Shown in pieces: positions 11,620 through 21,467 of a DNA stretch of 64,000 bases. The notes under the pieces were generated by a model. It had not been told where the DNA came from. It searched no databases and saw nothing but the letters and a program-made list of their open reading frames with translations. The translations under genes were made by a program, and so were the position numbers. The stretch comes from Histoplasma ohiense (Eukaryota; Ascomycota; Eurotiomycetes; Onygenales; Ajellomycetaceae). How positions within the stretch are numbered: position 1 is the first letter of the stretch; every line of letters begins with the position of its first letter. The DNA lies in NCBI GenBank assembly GCA_017607445.1, contig JAEVHH010000002.1, positions 3,773,501-3,837,500 on the forward strand, given 5' to 3'.

Positions 11620-12952
11620 ATGGCCTCCAGCCAGACTACGCCAGGTATGCCAGCTGTACAATGAGCATATATTTTATTGTTCTTATGCCCATTTTTTCCT
11701 TTTTGCAACGCATTAATCTACTGACCTGCACCTGCTAATCTTACATATAGTCCCATCCGAAAATGCGTCTCCCGCTCCTTCCGACCCTCCTCCTGGGCCG
11801 TCTTCACCCCCGCAGCCCACCACACCTCCGCCGAATCCTCCACCGTCGCAACCGCCCCCAAGTCCTTCGCCTTCAAACCCTCCGCCTCCTCCTCCGCCTC
11901 CGCAACCTTCGACCCCACGGCCGCCTTCCCCGAGTAACCCGCAACCGCCTCCCCCTCCTTCTCCCTCTTCCCAAGCCCCAGGTCCCACTCCTCCTCCTTC
12001 GGAGCCCTCATCTCCTCCGCCCAATCCTACCCGGACCGCGGGTTCGGATAACAATACAACCATATTCATTACCTCCACCGCTTCAAGAGCACCGCCACCT
12101 GGCACTGGAGTGCCCAATTCAACCGGATCTGGAACACCATCGGTGCTCCCTCAACCATCCACCGGTGGTTCAGGCTCGGGAGGCTTGTCAGCTGGTGGCA
12201 CTATTGCCCTTGCCGTTGTCCTTCCCGTCGTCTCGGTGGCGCTGATCATTCTTCTCATCCTATGGTGGTGGAGGAAACGGAAGGCTAGAAAAATCGCGGA
12301 AGAGGAACGGAAGCAAGAAATCGAAGAGTACCGCTTCAACCCCAACAACGATCCCCTCTTGCCTGCAGTGGGTAATTTCGATGATGGCGCCCTCCCGAAA
12401 GATGGAAACAACGGAGGATATCGCGGTTGGGGCACAACCAACGCTACGTCTCGGAAGCTGTCAACCAATCTATCAAGCGGCGCTGGCGGAATAACCGCCT
12501 CAGATAATGGCAGCAACCCAGGCCCTCCGAGACCGGTATCTCCTCTAGACGACTCCATCCCCTACGAGGATGACCACAGGCCGGTATCGGGTGACTATTC
12601 AGGGCTTGACCCCGCTGCTGCCGGTATGCTCGCTCACCCTAACAGTAACTCCAACGCCAACTCTCGCGATATCCGCCGCGGCCCGTCGAATGCTTCATCG
12701 GCTTACTCCAATGCGAACCGTTCGGACGTGTCGGATGATCTCCCTATACCTGGCGGCGCGCCCGGCACGGCCCAGTATTATGATGACCCCTACTACACTG
12801 ACGGAGCTGGGCAGCCCGGCGGTGCTTTTGCGGAAAATCCATATAACGCGCCTCCCGTGATCCGCGATGTACAGGCAAGACGGAATACGCGAATCGAAAA
12901 CCCCTCCGTATTTCCGCAACAGGGGAATGCGGGCATAGCGCAGAATTTTTAA
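11620..12952 (+). CDS. Pro-rich single-pass membrane protein (SKG6-like)
   Basis: Two exons (11620-11644 and 11751-12952, phase 1) give 408 aa. The first exon encodes only MASSQTTP. Residues ~10-115 are a Pro/Ser-rich stretch with long PPP runs. Ser/Thr/Gly-rich sequence and possible NxT/S sites follow, then GGLSAGGTIALAVV and one membrane helix at about 158-181, stopped by WWWRKRKARK. The tail begins with a charged AEEERKQEIEEYRFNPNNDPLLP segment and is otherwise low-complexity, Asn/Gly/Ser-rich. There is no cleavable signal peptide, so the Pro-rich part would be outside only as a type III protein. The layout resembles fungal surface sensors and SKG6/AXL2-type helix proteins, but I recognise no named orthologue. 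It is convergent with another protein of similar layout at 14732-17332. Confidence 0.8.
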
Positions 12953-14085
12953 AAATAAAAGATTTCCATCGACCTTTTTCGCGTTTCTGTTCCCAACCTT
13001 TCCCCAATAGTTCTCCCATTTTCTTTCCATTTTTTTTTTTTTTTTTTTGGAGCCTTTTGACATAATTCAATTGTTGTAATCCTTTCGTCATCTTTATTTT
13101 CATTTTATTCCCACTATTTACTTGGAACACACTTGTCGCTGGGCCGTGGAGAGCGGCTAATTTTCGTCCTCTTCCCGCTTCCCTCCCTCCCATTTTTCGT
13201 TTCTTTTTCCTTTTTCTAAGTCCGTCCTCAACCTCAGTCTATATAAACCCCTTCCATTTATTCTAATAAGGCTTAATCTTCTCTTTTGTTTTTCATCGGA
13301 AAATCTCCCGCCTCCGGGCAACAAACGGCACAAAGCCAGCCTCCACTTTGCACATATACTCTGGTCCTCGTAATGCAAATATACCAACCATCCACTACAC
13401 GAACTGCTCTTTTCTTTTCTTTGTTTTTGTTTTTATATTTTTACTGCATATATCCTTGTTATCTACAAATACTTTTATATCGTTTTAAAAGGCATGTATC
13501 CATTTTCTTTGACTCGGTCCCGCTTATCCTATTTGTGTATCTATGTCCAGTGCACAACTTTGTCCTTAATTCTTTTTTTCTCGCTAATATTCATATGTTG
13601 TATGTTTTGGCATTGTGTACCCAGCACCGATTCCTCATTTTTTCTCCTAGACGCGACTCACCAGTATTTCCCCCCTTTTATTTCAGCATGTCTCATGTCT
13701 CAGCCCTATCGTTTGGTCCTATTTTCATACTTCGTTTTGTTTTTATCAATGTTTGTCCCCCCCTACCCCTTTTTATGGCTTGTTTTTTGCCCACTTTTTT
13801 TTGTATCTAAATCTAAACTTATTCTCACTCAGATCTTGTGTATTGGATATTTGAATCAGAAAAAATCGATTTGAAAATATGATTTCCTGCCTATTTCTCG
13901 AATCTCTAACTTCTCGCTCACTCTACTCTATATATACTTATTATATACGGCATCAGCAAATATAGTAATAGTTCTGGTAGTAGCACTGTATCGCAGTATA
14001 GGGAGCCCGATCATCCTTTCTAGAATATAATTCACCCCATATGTCCAAATATCTGACTCGTGGCTACCTACTATTTCTCTCACTT

Positions 14086-14172
14086 TTATTATTATTATTA
14101 TTTTTCCAGAACTAGGTATGAACCCGAGCGCGTAACCAGGGTAATGGTTTAGCGACCATCCATCCAGCACCT
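14086..14172 (-). repeat. Possible tRNA-derived SINE remnant with (AAT)n tail
   Basis: On the - strand a stretch starting near 14172 carries a possible A-box (TGGTCGCTAAACC), a 5 bp stem AACCA/TGGTT, a 5 nt variable region, a T-arm-like CTCGG-GTTCATA-CCTAG with 4 of 5 pairs, and then an A-rich (AAT)n tail near 14090-14104. The acceptor stem does not pair and the loop sizes are imperfect, so it is not a tRNA gene. A degraded short interspersed element is the best reading, but no clear target duplication is visible. Confidence 0.3.
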
Positions 14173-14483
14173 AAGTGTTCATGCTGCATGGAGAAACGTA
14201 CGTCTTACCCCATACCTATACCGATACATCCACTATAATACTGAACAAAGATCGGTAGCGTAAGAAGAAAGAAAATATCCCCGCGCTCCTCTTTCTCCAA
14301 TTTTCCCCCATAGATCCATCCCACAGCCACACAAAAAAGGCATAAAAAAAATATGTATGTGTATTTTGTCTAGATGGATTAGGTCATTCATTACGCACGC
14401 CGCTTACAACAATCCACACTCCATCCGACACACAAATGTATATTTTCCCTCCCCGCTCCTTCTATGCCCCAACTGCCAACTGC

Positions 14484-14521
14484 CAACCGTCAACCGTCAA
14501 CCGTCAACCGTCAACCGTCAG
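14484..14521. repeat. CAACCGT heptamer array
   Basis: About five tandem copies of the 7-mer CAACCGT, preceded by two related CAACTGC units, lie in 3' flanking DNA. It is a short minisatellite with no evident role. Confidence 0.8.
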
Positions 14522-14687
14522 CCTTCAACCGCTAGCCCCCAAGCCTCACGAACCTCCGTGTCCCACGACCCACGATATGTATAAATCGGGGCAAAGCAGC
14601 CCGTGGCTCAAGATTATGAAAGGAAGAAAGAATGGGGCACCCAAACACCACCCCCCACACCAAACATAAACGACAAACAGAAAAACA

Positions 14688-14719
<32 letters not shown>

Positions 14720-14731
14720 GAAAAGAAAAGT

Positions 14732-17332
14732 CTACGTCTTCATATCCCACGTGGGCTTCAAATTTGACGTAATATCTTCCACCGTCCCGACAGTCTCAGG
14801 CGGCAGACGACTTATCCGATAGCCGCCATTCCGGATATGGTATGCATGCGCTGCAGAGACGCCGGTGCGGTTGCTGCGGATGCTCCCGGCGTCACTGGCT
14901 GTTTCTGCATTTCTGAAGCGCGGGGGCGGTGCGAAGTCAAGGGCGGTGAAGGTGCCAGATTTGCGGAGGGCGTGGCTGGGATAATGTGTTAGTTTATATT
15001 TATATATATGTATATGTATATATACACTGCGCCAGGCCATAAGTATTGGCCACCCCTACTACTTTTCTGCCACCCAAAGACACAATAATTGTGGTGGGGG
15101 TTGCCAATATTTATGGCCTGGTACTGTATATATCAATATTTCAATGATGTCAAGGGACACTTACGGACTAGGCATGGCTGCGAGATCATCATAGGAAGAC
15201 GCCAGCGCGATATTCGCCGCGCGTACGGGGATATACGGCCGAAGTCCCCCGCGAGGTGTCTCAGAACGGCCTGCTCGACGATCACTCGCGGTGGGACCGG
15301 GGGCGTAATCGATGGGGAGAACCATGGTGTCATCCTTGAGCTTGTGCGCGCTGGGGAGGACGTGGAGGGGGCCTGGTGGCCGCAATTGGGGTTTCTGTGG
15401 CATTGGCGGTCCCCTGTTAGATATCGATGAGTTTGCACGGGGTCCTGGATCGCCCGACGTTGTAGAGAATGTTCTGTGGCTTGCTGCATAGCCAAAGGCG
15501 GATGAGGCGCCTTGCTGGCGTGATGGCTGGGTGTAGAAATTTGGCGGCATTCGAGGTGGCGGAGTCATGGCACGGCGTCCCATAGGCTGGGTGAATGGTG
15601 GTGGTTCTGGTGGGTAGAAACCCATATCATCGCTGCCGCCATAGTAGGGATCCGGGTAGGCTGGGTCGTACGGCATGTCTTCGTGATAGTCATTTTCGCC
15701 GTAGTCTTCGTAATATTCCTCTTGCGGAGGATGATGTTTGTTGCTCTCATCAAAGTACTCCTTGTAAAAGGATCGGATGCGGTTGGCTCGTTGTTCGGGG
15801 TTGTCCGAAGGATCTTCTGGTGGCAGTGGTCGGATACCAACTGTAAGACGGCGGGAGTCGAACGTGTATCCTTGGTCATCTGGGAAATCGTACATGGTAG
15901 ACAGACGAGCGTTTTTGTCCGGTTGATGTGTGTTTGACTCAGAGGTATCCACGTTCACTTGCGGTAGAACTGAAGTTGAATTTCTTTTGTCATCTCCATA
16001 GTCGCTATGGTCATCGTCTGATGGCAGAGAAATACGGGGCAGTACCAGGGCTGAGCCCGGGGTCGGAGCCGGGTGTGGGATCAAGGCTGGTGGTGCGTGA
16101 GAGTGTGACTGCGACGAGGAATTTGATTCAGGAAGGACATTGTCTAGATCCGGGAGGTCGAATGACGGAGGGTGAACCGTAGGGGTAGAAGTCAGATACA
16201 ATTCATCAGATTGGGTATTCTGAGAAATGGCTTCGCCTTGTGCAGGAGAGGGCCAGTTACGGTCACTGGTTTCTGGAGTTGTACCTCGTTGGATGAGAGC
16301 GCCCAGGTAATCATTGCTCTTCCTGAGCTCACTTCCAGGAGTGGAAATGCTCTTGGGTGCAAGTGACCGGTCTGGAGAATGGATGCCGGATCGATCGGAT
16401 ACAATATTAGGGGTGGGTGTTGTCAACTTGCGCGGAGGGCTCCTGTAACTCTGGCTTGACCCTATTGAATGCGTGTCAGTTCCGGGAGGAGGGCTCGCTC
16501 TAGACATGCGCTGCGCGTTTCTAAGGAGATTGGCATGCATCTCATCACCAGGTGGAGCATGGCGACTACTCATGCCTGCAAAACTGGCAGAATCATCCGG
16601 AAACGGCTTCAAGTTGCTAGTGAATGACCGCATGGATGCATTATCGCCGGCCGAAAAGGCTGTTGCGGTGCGGTATCTGTCGTCATCGGCATGGACGGAT
16701 CTTGACAAGGAGTGTAGCGAATCGTGCGAACCATTGAGAGCAGGCGGTAGGAGATAAGGGCTAGTCATGGTGATGTCCATGGACAAACCACGATCATTAC
16801 GACGAACTGACTTTTCCGCGTCGGCGGTGGTCATTTCCATTCCGCCCTTCCGCCCTCGACCCCTCTTCTTGTTGCCCGAGGGGACGACATCCAAGCCGAA
16901 GTCCAGAGATTTATGTTTATCATTTGCATCTTCCGACCGTAACTTTCTGATATGGCGACGGTGCAAAAAGACGAGTACGAGAATCGCAATGGTAAGGGGA
17001 ATACTATAGATAATAATTAGCAGGGTTTCCCTTTTTCTCCGTTCTCCTTCCCTTCTCTCCCTTTCTTTAGAATTTTTCGGATTTTTTTTTTCCGGGGAAG
17101 GTCGAGGAGTAAAATAAAGAGCAACATACACCACTCCTAGAACTATGGGTAGAGTGGTAGTGGTAACATCACTAGCAGGTCTCTCGCATCTTCCGGTGGT
17201 GTCTTCGGGACCACATGTCTCCGTGCTAGTGTCGGCGGAGGAGGCGGAATCTGCATCCGCTGTCCTTCTTAGGAGTAGGTTAGGTGCGTCGAAGGGAGGA
17301 GCCCTTCTATAGAAGTGATTGTGACCATGCAT
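14732..17332 (-). CDS. Large single-pass membrane protein (SKG6-like), unknown role
   Basis: Three exons on the - strand (17332-17130, 17003-15165, 14975-14732) join in phase to 761 aa. The first intron falls inside the membrane segment. Splicing at GTATGT makes LPIVLGVVIPLTIAILVLVFL (about 61-81), a clean helix followed by HRRHIRKLR; reading through gives a charged non-membrane insert, so the intron is real. The short N-terminus has no signal peptide and includes two Cys. The cytosolic part is Ser/Pro-rich and probably disordered, with an RSFYKEYFDES motif near residue 520, an acidic Tyr-rich stretch (EEYYEDYGENDYHEDMPYDP) and a conserved-looking C-terminus on exon 3 (YRISRLPPETVGTVEDITSNLKPTWDM). 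The second intron (15164-14976) houses a MITE-like element. The layout suggests a cortical or cell-wall-related protein, but I do not recognise a characterised orthologue. Confidence 0.82.
15025..15126. mobile_element. MITE-like inverted-repeat element in an intron
   Basis: Two arms of 25 bases (15032-15056 and 15097-15121) are inverted copies differing at two positions, built on the core CCAGGCCATAARTATTGG. Outer parts begin CACTG and end TACTG (CAGTA on the other strand), and the whole is bordered by TA on both sides (15023-15024 and 15127-15128). The centre holds a second short palindrome, CACAATAATTGTG. A TA border and CAGT-like ends fit a non-autonomous Tc1/mariner (pogo/Fot) derivative. 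It sits in intron 2 of the membrane-protein gene, about 40 bases inside the donor, without touching splice sites. Element class is inference. Confidence 0.65.
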
Positions 17333-20300
17333 AACTCGATATTCTCTCTTTCGAGAGACGAGTTAAATAGGGGAGATTTTATTCTTTTCTTTCTTTTCCT
17401 TTTCCTTTTCCAGAGATCAAAGAAAAGTCTGACTGATATTTGGTCAAGGAAGCGCCTTACGCCATGTCAACGTCACATAAGGAGGTAACACGGGACCGGG
17501 GGGAATTACGAGAAGAAGTGCCTAAGTAGGACGAGGCGCAGCCACGGGGCACAGAGGAAAGTAATGAATGAATTGAGTGGGAGGCAGACGGGGAAGTTAC
17601 TTGTATTTCAAAGGAGCGTGGAGGGTAGATATGTAAAATAGCGCTAAAGTAGTAGCGACAACAACAGACCAAAGGAGTGAAAGTCCCCAAAAGGGAAGAG
17701 GGGGAAAAAGACGCGAGAGCGGAGGAGTGAACGAGAGGTGAAGCCGAAGCAGAAGCCGAAGAAGAAGAAGAAGAAGAAGAAGAAGAAGAAGAAGAAAGAA
17801 GACGTAGGAGGATGAGGAGGTGAGAATGAGATGAGATGAGGTCTCAGCATGGTCCTGAGCAGATTAACTGATTAACTAATGGATGACTACGCCGAGCCTA
17901 ACCTAGGTAAGCACGAGGCTAACCGGGGCTAGCGAGATGAGAGTCACGAGGTGAAACCCGCCAATGGCAACCGGGACAACGAGCTAACTCCACTTGGGGC
18001 CTAGCGTTGCTGCCGCCGCCGGTTGTGGTTGGTCAGCGCTGCCAGGAACAGGTCTTGGCAGGCACGGGAGCGGCCGGGGGATTGGCCAATAACGGCCACT
18101 TCACGTGACTATCTCATTTTTGCTGCTTCCGGGGTCCACGGACGCAGGCCGAAAAATAAGGGATGGATGTCGGAATTAATCACTGCTGGAGCTAACGAAC
18201 GACAGCAAACACGCAGGACAACATACAAACCTTCAGTATGGCCGCCTATCCTGGATACGCTGAATGATAAACGGCTCGACCCGTTGCTCAAGACAGAAAC
18301 AAACCAAGAAAACAAGTCACCAAAATGGACGCGAACCAAAAACCCCCCCTCTTCCTCTCCCCTTCCCCCTCCCGCCAAGCACTAATATTTGTTGGATATT
18401 CCGCCATTTTTATACAGGCAACCCCTGCTTCTATGCACAGTACATCGTACCATGTAGCAGGCGGATCCTGTCCACGGTCCCCAGAAAGTTGGTGATGCGA
18501 TGCTGATGATATTGATTTGGATTTGACCCTTTGGGAGATTTTTTTCTTCCTGACAACCCATTCCAAAACGTATAGGCTTGTTTTGGCACCTTTCATTGCT
18601 GTCATTATTCCTTATTGTTCTTCTTCTTCTTCTTCTTCTTCTTCTTCTTCTTCTTCTTCTTCTTCTTCTTCACCTTTACTTGTCTCTTAGGGACCTTCCT
18701 TGAGTTGAATTCAGATCTTTTGATGCCCTGAGATTAGAAAGAAATCTAGATATCTTTCCAAAGATACGGACTAGAAGGGATCGCCATCCCATCGCATATG
18801 CATATGCATCAGTGTTTAGGTGAACTTGATCAATCCAAGGAGGAGTTGGAAGCCGAAGCTGAATCATAGGTGGGGATGGAGGTCAGGTGTGGACCAAAAG
18901 TCCTTGCACACACTAGATATATAAATATATCGGGAAATATCAATACTGGCCCTTGCTGTGCCTGAGGATGGACAAGGGGCTGCCAACTAGATCTAATAGA
19001 TTTATATCATGTACATCTCAAGGCAGTTTGTTCCACACTTCTGGAACTATATATCTTGCGGTATTGCAAGGGCGTTGTCACACACACGCACGCACATATA
19101 TATATATATAAACTGGGACCAGATCGTCCGGTTTCACCAATTTTATTCATTGAGAATCTGCGGGTCTGTTCCACTCGCTGAAAAAGAGGTGAGCAAAAAA
19201 AAAAAAGAGGGTACCACGAACACATGTTGATAGGATCTCAAATGGAGAACAGAAATTTCTCAGGCCGCAAGGGCGGTCGTTTTTCGATAATCCAGAAGGG
19301 CAGTTTTCAACAACGAGAAGGCCTGAGGCATAACAAGGCCCTATTTGCAGTTTGTTCCCAAAGAGGGAACAGAAGCGAATGAAATCGCGGTTAAGCGGTC
19401 AGAAGAAGCATCATGGGGGCGCTACTCCGCGTTCCAATATGCGATACCCAAGTGATAGTTGGGGGTCACTATACCATATAGATTCATTTTCACAGCCAAG
19501 ATGGCAGGTAAACACGATAGATAGAGTGAAATGCCATACCATGCCTTCTCAATCTCATGTCCCCATCAGAGTCCTGTGTGTGTGTGTGTGTGTGAAAGAC
19601 CAGAAAACGCCAAAACCAAGGCCGCCGTTACCGCTCTCTGACACATAAAAGCAGCTTTTGCTTTTCTGGATAAACTTGTCATGCATCTATCTGCCTGTAT
19701 CTCGATGGGTCTCAGTAGTTGTTTGTATACACTCAGTAGGAACACAATATCTATTGTCTTGTTAAAGTCCGCAGCAAATCATCTCATCTACAAGGAAGGA
19801 GGAAAATCACCCACCGATGCCTGGTCTCACTAGTCAATTATGTCGAGAGAAGTCGAGAGGATGGCAGGAAGCGCGAAGCCAGGGAATGGGCCAGAACAAG
19901 CTTTTGACCCAGCCCCAACCCCGCCCGCCTAGCGCCGACAAGGAGACACATCCGCTGCATTCGATGATGATGGCTTTGATGGCTGTGATGGCTTTTTTGA
20001 CGGGCTGGTGCAGAACGTGCGTGGATGGCGCCCGGTAATTGGTGGCTTACGCCCAGATCTCGACGCTATCTCACTTCTTCTTTTCTCGGGAATGGAAGGG
20101 AATGGAATGGAGATAGATCCCGGGCCCGGCACCCGAAAACGAGAGCGGGTTTTGCAAAGACCATCATGATACCGGGCAATACAATACAATCTCTCATCAT
20201 GCCAGTGTGGTGGACTCCCAACGTCGAGAAGTAAATCAATTCATAGGGACAACAAGAGGAGGAGGAATCTCAGATCTCGCCAAGGAGCTATTCGTGGAAA

Positions 20301-21467
20301 GCGGACGATCTCTCTAGGAGATTTTGCTGCTGTTTGCGATTCGTCGAGTGGAATGACAACGTCATGTCTGCTACTAGATATTAGTAGTTCGTTCCGTGGT
20401 GAACTTGCTGCTTGGGGTTGATTGATTTATTTTCCACAGCTGCAAACCTAGTCCTCCGGACGGCACATATGAATTGGCGACATCCGGATGTGGAGATTAC
20501 CGTTTGGACTATCCCAACTCGCCGTTTAACTTACTCTTTTGCTCTCTCGGCCCACGTGGTTGGTGGCAGGAATTGCGCCCCCACCGTCCAACCTCCAGAG
20601 CGCATCCACAGCTCCTGCAAGCTTGCTGGCTAGATAAGCATATCGGGTCGGTGGGCTACCTTAGTCCATACATATACCGCACATCTTTCATTGTTACTGC
20701 TAGCTACTGCTATGCCAGGTAGGTGTTTAGTGAGAGGTAGCGGGTGTCTGGTGTCTTCCATTCCACTCTGCTCGCTCGGCCCCTTTCTTCTTCTCCTCCC
20801 TCTCTCCTTCTCCTCCTTCTCTTACTATCCATCTTTCTCACCATGTATACGTACCAAGGCATATATATGTAGATATATCTCTCTATGAATACCTCACTAT
20901 TCTGGTGGTTCAGTGTCTGAAGCATAGCTTGGTTTGGCTCCAGCACCGGGCTATAGCTAATAACCTTGCTTGAAACATTGGGTAAGTAGCGAGATCCCTC
21001 TCTACCACCTCGTTTTCTGTGTCTCTCTATACAAAACATTCTGCTACCCTCCCCTCTTCGCTGAAAATCATTCCGCTTCTCATCCTGTCGTTCGTCACTG
21101 CATCTGCTATGTCGCAGAACTCAAAATGCGCATATCCCTTCCCCGTGTCGCTTCCCGTGATGGCCTCATCTCGACTCCCTCGTCTTGCGCCTTCTTGTGT
21201 GACTCTTTTGTTAATTAACTTTCCTCCGCCGATTCCCTCCTTATAGGACTACTTGCTGCTGTCCTCCCTCGTGAATCCTCGTTGCGATTCTCTTGCTGTC
21301 TATCTCCGGGATCTCGAGAACTCTCGCTCGGGTTTTGCGCGCCCTCTTACTGCAACAAACCTCCTCCGCCTGATTATCAACAGGTTGGCGGGGAAGGGAC
21401 ACCTCCCAGCTGTCTAGCTGTCTAGTTGTTGCTTAGTTACTTCTCTCATAGACTTCTCGCAGAAATC
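17333..21467. other. 4.1 kb divergent intergenic region
   Basis: This long gap lies between the starts of the membrane-protein gene (-) and nuc-2 (+). It contains a (GAA)n tract at about 17758-17800, a (TTC)n tract at about 18618-18670, a (TA)n near 19095-19110, a (TG)n at about 19575-19594, and T/C-rich promoter-like sequence at 20780-20840 and 21200-21330. CACGTG occurs at about 18103 and at 20553. I found no credible gene; a non-coding RNA or long leader for nuc-2 cannot be excluded. Confidence 0.55.
20553..20558. promoter_or_regulatory. CACGTG E-box upstream of nuc-2
   Basis: A perfect CACGTG (context CCCACGTGGT) lies about 0.9 kb upstream of the nuc-2 start. CACGTG is the core bound by the bHLH phosphate regulators Pho4/NUC-1, so feedback on this phosphate-pathway gene is conceivable. 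One hexamer can occur by chance and many bHLH proteins bind it. Confidence 0.25.

Larger units (their letters stand above)
12953..14731. other. Convergent intergenic region
   Basis: This is 3' flanking sequence of two converging genes. It is T-rich and pyrimidine-rich (13020-13900) and produces open frames with artificial hydrophobic translations. A T-run lies at 13029-13047 and an A-run at 14688-14710. I see no gene beyond the SINE-like stretch and short tandem array listed separately. Confidence 0.6.

Noticed and set aside
13286..13874. Hydrophobic open frames suggesting a small membrane protein
   Set aside because: They come from T-rich 3' flanking sequence, overlap in several frames and lack any motif.
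17004..17129. Charged insert (about 42 codons) in the membrane segment of the 14732-17332 gene
   Set aside because: It has GTATGT and TAG borders, and removing it restores a continuous membrane helix, so it is an intron.
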